Of a DNA stretch of 10,443 nucleotides, positions 7,109 to 10,443 are shown in pieces; within the stretch, counting starts at the first letter, position 1; every line of letters starts with the position of its first letter. A program made the translations under genes and the position numbers. The stretch is from assembly GCA_023429855.1 (NCBI GenBank), contig JAEZDB010000257.1, positions 1 through 10,443 of the forward strand. Direction: 5' to 3'. The notes under the pieces are model-generated. The model was not told the DNA's origin, did no database searches, and saw only the letters and a list, made by a program, of their open reading frames with translations. Source of the DNA: Actinomycetes bacterium. Its GTDB lineage: Bacteria > Actinomycetota > Thermoleophilia > Solirubrobacterales > Solirubrobacteraceae.

Positions 7109-7125
7109 CCGACCGCTGCGATCGG
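7109..7125. promoter_or_regulatory. 17-bp near-palindrome upstream of the Rrf2 gene (possible operator)
   Basis: CCGACCG (7109-7115) mirrors CGATCGG (7119-7125) with one mismatch around CTG, so 7 of 8 pairs match. It ends 34 bases before the Rrf2 start codon, near the expected -35. It does not resemble the A/T-flanked IscR or NsrR boxes, and short GC dyads arise easily in such DNA, so confidence is low. Confidence 0.25.
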
Positions 7126-7145
7126 CTTCTCGGCGCTCTGGCGGC

Positions 7146-7151
7146 TACTCT
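7146..7151 (+). promoter_or_regulatory. Candidate -10 element of the Rrf2-suf operon
   Basis: TACTCT (TAnnnT) ends 8 bases before the ATG at 7160, and no Shine-Dalgarno intervenes, so the mRNA may be leaderless. ACTCTTAGGGT (7147-7157) is also a weak dyad (4 of 5 pairs) and could serve autoregulation. Confidence 0.35.
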
Positions 7152-7159
7152 TAGGGTCG

Positions 7160-7663
7160 ATGATCTTCACGACCAAAGCCGAGTACGGCGTGCGCTTGCT
7201 CGTCGACCTCGGTCAGGCAGAGGGCGGCGACCCCGTCGCACTCAAGGCGATCGCAGAGCGCGAGAGCCTGCCGCTGGCCTACTTGGAGCGCATCGTCGCG
7301 CTCCTGCGCAAGGCCGGCTTTGTGGAGTCCACCCGCGGAGCGCGTGGCGGCTACCTGCTGTCGCGCGATCCCAGCGAGATCCGCATGGATGAGGTGATCA
7401 CGGCTCTCGATGGCCCGATCGCCCCGATGTCGTGCTTCATCGACGACAGCACCGACGGCCAGAAGGTCGTCTGCTCTCACCACGAGATCGCGGATACCAG
7501 TCCGTGTGGCACCAAGCTGCTGTGGACGCGAGTCCAGGGCGGCGTGGTGCGAGCGCTGCAGCAGACGACGCTTGCAGACCTCATCGCCTTCGAGCGCGGC
7601 GGAGTCGGCGCGCTCAACGTCCGTCGCCCGGTCGGCGACGAACTGCCCGTCGTCACGGCCTAA
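7160..7663 (+). CDS. Rrf2-family transcriptional regulator, probable Fe-S sensor of the suf operon
   Basis: A 167-residue Rrf2 protein. The N-terminal winged helix starts MIFTTKAEYGVRLLVDL, with the recognition region LPLAYLERIVALLRKAGFV (37-55) and the wing RGARGGYLLSR (59-69). Three cysteines follow, Cys92 (MSCF), Cys105 (VVCSHH) and Cys116 (SPCGTK), plus His107 and His108, then a helix for dimerisation. IscR and NsrR use three cysteines in this region to bind a [2Fe-2S] or [4Fe-4S] cluster; here the spacing is C-x12-C-x10-C, wider than the C-x5-C-x5-C of IscR. It stands directly upstream of sufC and sufS on the same strand, so sensing Fe-S status and repressing or tuning this operon is the likely job (inference). 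The first ATG is used; it appears leaderless. An 86-base gap separates it from sufC. Confidence 0.9.
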   Translation: MIFTTKAEYGVRLLVDLGQAEGGDPVALKAIAERESLPLAYLERIVALLRKAGFVESTRGARGGYLLSRDPSEIRMDEVITALDGPIAPMSCFIDDSTDGQKVVCSHHEIADTSPCGTKLLWTRVQGGVVRALQQTTLADLIAFERGGVGALNVRRPVGDELPVVTA

Positions 7664-7749
7664 CCACCCACCCCGCACGGCCTTGGCGGGCCTCGTCTCC
7701 GCCGGCCGACCACCCCTCCTCCCGGACCCCAGAGAAGCTTTCGCACCAC

Positions 7750-8526
7750 ATGGCCACGCTCGAGATCAAAAACCTTCACGCCTCCGTTGACGAGGAGAAG
7801 CAGATCCTCAAGGGGCTCGACCTCACCGTGAAGAGCGGCGAGGTGCATGCGCTGATGGGCCCGAACGGCGCCGGCAAGTCCACCCTGGCCAACATCATCA
7901 TGGGCCACCCTGCCTACGAGGTCACGCAGGGCCAGGTCCTGCTCGACGGCCAGGACCTCACCGAGGAAGATCCCGACGAGCGCGCCCGCCAGGGCCTCTT
8001 CATGGCCTTCCAGTACCCGGTCGCGATTCCGGGCGTGACGGTCACGAAGTACCTGCGCTCGGTCATGAACGCGCACCGCGTCGCCAAGGGCGAGCCGGAG
8101 GTGAGCCTGAAGGAGTTCCGCAAGACGGTCGAGGCCGCGATGGAGCTCGTCAACGTGCCCCGCGAGTTCACCACCCGCTACCTCAACGACGGCTTCTCCG
8201 GCGGTGAGAAGAAGCGCATGGAGGTCCTCCAGCTCGCGCTCCAGAAGCCGAAGATCGCGATCCTCGACGAGACGGACTCCGGCCTGGATGTCGACGCGCT
8301 CAACGTCGTCGCCCATGGCGTGAACGAGGTCGCCAAGGCCAACGGCACCGGCGTCCTGATCATCACGCACTACCAGCGGATCCTGCACCAGGTCAAGCCC
8401 AACCGCACGTCGATCCTGATGGACGGCCGCATCGTCCGCGAGGGGGGCCCCGAGCTCGTCGAGCAGATCGAGAACACCGGCTACGAGCAGATCCGCGCCG
8501 ACGTCGCCAGCGCCGCGACCAAGTAA
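7750..8526 (+). CDS. sufC: SufC, ABC-type ATPase of the SUF Fe-S cluster assembly complex
   Basis: A 258-residue cytoplasmic ATPase that normally works in the SufBC2D complex, powering the conformational change needed for Fe-S cluster assembly. All ABC motifs are present: Walker A GPNGAGKST (37-45), Q-loop FQYP (87-90), signature FSGGEKKR (149-156), Walker B with catalytic Glu ILDETDSGLDVDAL (171-184), and H-switch ITHYQ (His207). The SufC-specific reading MAFQYPVAIPGV and the ETDSGLDVDAL block distinguish it from transporter ATPases. Start at ATG 7750 matches the family N-terminus (MATLEIKNLHASV); only a weak AGAAG at 7733-7737 precedes it. The 86 bases after the Rrf2 gene are C-rich and contain no obvious promoter. 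sufS follows 17 bases downstream. Its usual partners SufB and SufD are not encoded in the window. Confidence 0.96.
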   Translation: MATLEIKNLHASVDEEKQILKGLDLTVKSGEVHALMGPNGAGKSTLANIIMGHPAYEVTQGQVLLDGQDLTEEDPDERARQGLFMAFQYPVAIPGVTVTKYLRSVMNAHRVAKGEPEVSLKEFRKTVEAAMELVNVPREFTTRYLNDGFSGGEKKRMEVLQLALQKPKIAILDETDSGLDVDALNVVAHGVNEVAKANGTGVLIITHYQRILHQVKPNRTSILMDGRIVREGGPELVEQIENTGYEQIRADVASAATK

Positions 8527-8543
8527 CCCGCGCAAGGAGCACG

Positions 8544-9818
8544 ATGGACCCCGCTGCCGCCACTCCAGCCTCGAGCGCGCCGGCTGCCGGCGGGTCCTTC
8601 GACGCCGACGCCGTACGTGCGGCGTTCCCCGTGCTCGGTCCTGAGCACGAGGGCACCCCGGTCGTCTACCTCGACTCGGGCGCTAGCGCGCAGAAGCCGC
8701 AGGCCGTCATCGATCGGATGGCGACCTTCGCGGCACACCACTACGCCAACATCCACCGCGGTGTCTACGGGTTGTCGCAAGACGCCGATGCCGCCTACGA
8801 AGGCGCGCGTCGCCGGGCAGCCGCGTTCGTGGCGGCCGATCCGCGCGGCACGATCTTCACCAAGAACGTGACTGAAGCGTTCAACCTCGTCGCGCGCTCG
8901 TGGGGCGACGCGAACCTCGGTCCTGGCGACCAGGTCGTGCTGACCGAGCTCGAGCACCACGCCAATCTCGTGCCGTGGCAAGAGGCCGCGAAGCGCAATG
9001 GCGCAGAGCTCGTCTGGCTGCCGGTGTTGGGTAACGGTCAGGTAGACCTTGAGCCTTTGCACGAGGCCCTGGCTGGAGGCCGCGTGAAGCTCGTCGCCTG
9101 TGCGCACGTGAGCAACGTGCTCGGCACGATCTTGCCGGTCGCCGAGATCACAGCTGCGGCGCACGCGGCCGGGGCGGTCGTCTGCATCGACGGTGCGCAG
9201 GCCGTGCCGCAGATGCCGGTCGACATCGCCGCGATCGGCGCCGACTTCTACGGCTGGACGAGCCACAAGATCTACGGCCCCTCGGGCCTCGGCATCCTGC
9301 ACGGCAAGCGCGAGCTGCTCGACGCGATGCCGCCGTTCCTCGTCGGCGGCGACATGATCTCCGTCGTCACGAAGGAGGGCGCCACTTGGGCGCCCGTCCC
9401 GAGCAAGTTCGAGGCCGGTACCCCGCCGATCATCGAGGCCGCCGGCCTCACGACGGCGATCGACTTCCTCGACGGCCTCGGCATGGACGCGGTCCGCGCC
9501 CACGCGGTCGAGATCACCGCCTACGCGCTCGAGCGTCTCGGCGCGGTCGACGGCATCACGATCTACGGCCCCTCGCGCGCCGAAGACCGTGGCGGCCTCG
9601 TCGCGTTCTCGCTCGACTACGCCCACCCGCACGACATCTCCGAGCTCCTCGCTCGCGACGGCGTCTGCGTGCGCGCCGGCCAGCACTGCGCCGAGCCGCT
9701 CGCCCGCGCCCTCGGCGTCCCGGCCACCACCCGCGCGTCGTTCGCGGTGCACACGACGAAGGCCGACATCGACGCCCTCGTCGACGGCCTCGCCAAGGTC
9801 CAGGCCCTCTTCGGGTAG
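8544..9818 (+). CDS. sufS: SufS, cysteine desulfurase (class V aminotransferase fold)
   Basis: A 424-residue PLP enzyme that takes sulfur from L-cysteine, leaving alanine, and supplies it for Fe-S clusters. The PLP lysine is Lys242 in TSHKIYGPSG; Asp216 and Gln219 (IDGAQAVPQ) contact the cofactor; LEHHANLVPW (136-145) holds the ring-stacking His. The persulfide cysteine is Cys382 in RAGQHCAEP, where the more usual motif is RAGHHC; this C-terminal placement with a short loop marks SufS (group II) rather than IscS/NifS. The first about 18 residues are an Ala/Pro-rich extension before the FDADAVRAAFPVL start of the fold. ATG at 8544 has AAGGAG at 8534-8539, a strong but close site. It is 17 bases after sufC, so co-transcribed. 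The expected sulfur-transfer partner SufU or SufE is not found downstream. Confidence 0.95.
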   Translation: MDPAAATPASSAPAAGGSFDADAVRAAFPVLGPEHEGTPVVYLDSGASAQKPQAVIDRMATFAAHHYANIHRGVYGLSQDADAAYEGARRRAAAFVAADPRGTIFTKNVTEAFNLVARSWGDANLGPGDQVVLTELEHHANLVPWQEAAKRNGAELVWLPVLGNGQVDLEPLHEALAGGRVKLVACAHVSNVLGTILPVAEITAAAHAAGAVVCIDGAQAVPQMPVDIAAIGADFYGWTSHKIYGPSGLGILHGKRELLDAMPPFLVGGDMISVVTKEGATWAPVPSKFEAGTPPIIEAAGLTTAIDFLDGLGMDAVRAHAVEITAYALERLGAVDGITIYGPSRAEDRGGLVAFSLDYAHPHDISELLARDGVCVRAGQHCAEPLARALGVPATTRASFAVHTTKADIDALVDGLAKVQALFG

Positions 9819-9830
9819 CGGCGCCCGCCA

Positions 9831-9864
9831 GCGTTCGCGGCTCGTAGAGAACGCGTGAACGCGC
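9831..9864. repeat. GAACGC repeats after sufS (one inverted, two direct)
   Basis: GAACGCGT (9849-9856) is immediately followed by GAACGCGC (9857-9864), an 8-bp tandem pair differing at the last base. GCGTTC at 9831-9836 is the inverse of the same core. They lie in the 105-base gap before the FAD dehydrogenase gene and could be a protein-binding site or chance; there is no further evidence. Confidence 0.3.
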
Positions 9865-9889
9865 GCAGAGACTTCATCGCTTCAGCCTG

Positions 9890-9909
9890 AGCGGCGGGTG
9901 GCCGCCGCT
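9890..9909 (+). terminator. Hairpin between sufS and the FAD dehydrogenase gene (possible terminator)
   Basis: AGCGGCGG (9890-9897) pairs perfectly with CCGCCGCT (9902-9909) around a GTGG loop: an 8-bp, very GC-rich stem 71 bases after the sufS stop. No T-run follows, and it ends only 14 bases before the next ATG, so it could equally influence initiation of that gene. Confidence 0.35.
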
Positions 9910-9923
9910 GCGACGATGACCTG

Positions 9924-10443
9924 ATGGACGCCGACGTCATCGTCATCGGAGCCGGGCTCGCCGGCCTGGTCGCCACGGCCGAGGCCGCCGACGCTGGCCG
10001 CACGGTGCTGCTGCTCGACCAAGAGAACGAGGCGAACCTCGGCGGGCAGGCGCACTGGTCGTTCGGCGGGCTGTTCTTCGTCGACTCGCCCGAGCAGCGC
10101 CGCATGGGCATCAAGGACTCCGTGGAGCTAGCCCACCAGGACTGGCAAGGTACCGCGGGCTTCGACCGCGACCGGGAAGACCACTGGCCGCGCCAGTGGG
10201 CCGAGGCCTACGTGAACTTTGCCGCTGGTGAGAAGCGCGCCTGGCTCGCCGAGCAGGGGGTCAAGCTCTTTCCGTTCGTCGGCTGGGCCGAGCGCGGCGG
10301 CTACGGCGCCGACGGGCCCGGGAACTCCGTGCCTCGCTTCCACATCGCCTGGGGCACCGGCCCGGGCGTCGTCGCGCCCTTCGCCGCCCGAGTCCGAGCG
10401 CACGCCGACGCGGGTCGCGTTCGGTTCGGGTTCCGCCACCAGG
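9924..10443 (+). CDS. FAD-binding dehydrogenase, N-terminal part (3' truncated)
   Basis: The frame stays open from ATG 9924 to the window end, giving the first 173 residues of a longer protein. It opens with a textbook Rossmann FAD site: DVIVIGAGLAGLVAT with GxGxxG at residues 9-14, the acidic end of strand 2 at about residue 33 (LLLDQE), and GGQAHWSFGGLFF, which resembles the second FAD contact of the fumarate reductase/3-ketosteroid-dehydrogenase-like flavoproteins. The later segment (DREDHWPRQWAEAYVNFAAGEKRAWL in part, then VPRFHIAWGTGPG) is characteristic, to my recollection, of the 'putative FAD-binding dehydrogenase' group of about 550 residues. The substrate is unknown; steroid or other alicyclic oxidation is only a possibility. 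There is no Shine-Dalgarno, and GACGAT at 9912-9917 could be a weak -10. It is probably a separate unit from the suf operon. Confidence 0.85.
   Translation, partial: MDADVIVIGAGLAGLVATAEAADAGRTVLLLDQENEANLGGQAHWSFGGLFFVDSPEQRRMGIKDSVELAHQDWQGTAGFDRDREDHWPRQWAEAYVNFAAGEKRAWLAEQGVKLFPFVGWAERGGYGADGPGNSVPRFHIAWGTGPGVVAPFAARVRAHADAGRVRFGFRHQ

Larger units (their letters stand above)
6961..7159. other. Divergent intergenic region between phoD and the Rrf2 gene
   Basis: This 199-base gap must hold promoters for both directions. On the minus strand TTGACC (about 7020-7025) could be a -35 for phoD, but I see no convincing -10 behind it. An AAGGAGGA sequence (minus strand, 7001-7008) lies 40 bases ahead of the phoD ATG. 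Toward the Rrf2 gene there is a 17-bp near-palindrome and a TACTCT box, described separately. Confidence 0.5.

Noticed and set aside
7432..7749. Possible N-terminal extension of SufC
   Set aside because: The frame is open upstream but overlaps the Rrf2 gene and encodes an Arg/Pro-rich string; SufC homology begins at ATG 7750.
7664..7749. Riboswitch, small gene or internal promoter in the Rrf2-sufC gap
   Set aside because: Only a weak 5-bp stem (GGCGG 7685-7689 with CCGCC 7699-7703) and C-rich DNA are visible; nothing supports a defined element.
8481..9752. 423-codon minus-strand open frame opposite sufS
   Set aside because: No family features, and sufS on the plus strand is complete with all active-site residues.
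1..10443. Defence system, prophage, transposon, CRISPR or biosynthetic cluster
   Set aside because: No integrase, transposase, cas, toxin-antitoxin, NRPS/PKS or terminal repeat signature was found; base composition looks uniform across the window apart from the small A/T-rich operator patch.

Overview
The window is a high-GC (roughly 70% by eye), densely packed bacterial chromosome segment. I infer a high-GC actinobacterium, possibly of the Thermoleophilia/Solirubrobacterales type. The grounds are codon use ending almost always in G/C, a short RNB ribonuclease without cold-shock domains, a YugP-type membrane zinc peptidase, a Tat-exported PhoD, and an Rrf2-led suf cluster. The lineage is a guess from gene content; no rRNA is present to test it. 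I saw no mobile element, tRNA, CRISPR array or prophage gene, and no gene-free stretch longer than about 200 bases.

Left part (1-3232, all plus strand). The 3' end of a diguanylate cyclase (GGDEF domain, active GGEEF and RxxD inhibitory site intact) is followed after 4 bases by a 503-residue RNase II/R-family exoribonuclease. Next, 24 bases on, comes a YugP-like membrane zinc metallopeptidase, then after about 120 bases a small LapA-domain membrane protein with what looks like its own leaderless promoter. A GC-rich hairpin at 3243-3279 separates lapA from the convergent gene.

Middle (3306-6960). A secreted beta-propeller (YVTN/YncE-like) gene on the minus strand is divergent from a TetR-family regulator on the plus strand. 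The 93-base gap holds a 22-bp interrupted palindrome (4528-4549) over the expected -35 region of the propeller promoter, a good candidate TetR operator. The tetR gene runs tail-to-tail into, and overlaps by 17 bases, a minus-strand Tat-exported PhoD-type phosphatase/phosphodiesterase.

Right part (7160-9818, plus strand). An Rrf2-family regulator with three candidate Fe-S cysteines is followed by sufC (the ATPase of the SUF Fe-S assembly complex) and, 17 bases later, sufS (cysteine desulfurase). Neither sufB, sufD nor sufU is present between or just after them, so the scaffold genes must lie elsewhere. The last gene is the N-terminal part of an FAD-binding dehydrogenase, cut by the window end.

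Most of this is housekeeping or ordinary accessory material. I do not see a convincing new multi-gene system. The points most worth checking are the TetR/propeller switch, the split suf locus with its unusually spaced Rrf2 cysteines, a recurring leaderless-promoter geometry, and the tight coupling of a diguanylate cyclase to an exoribonuclease.
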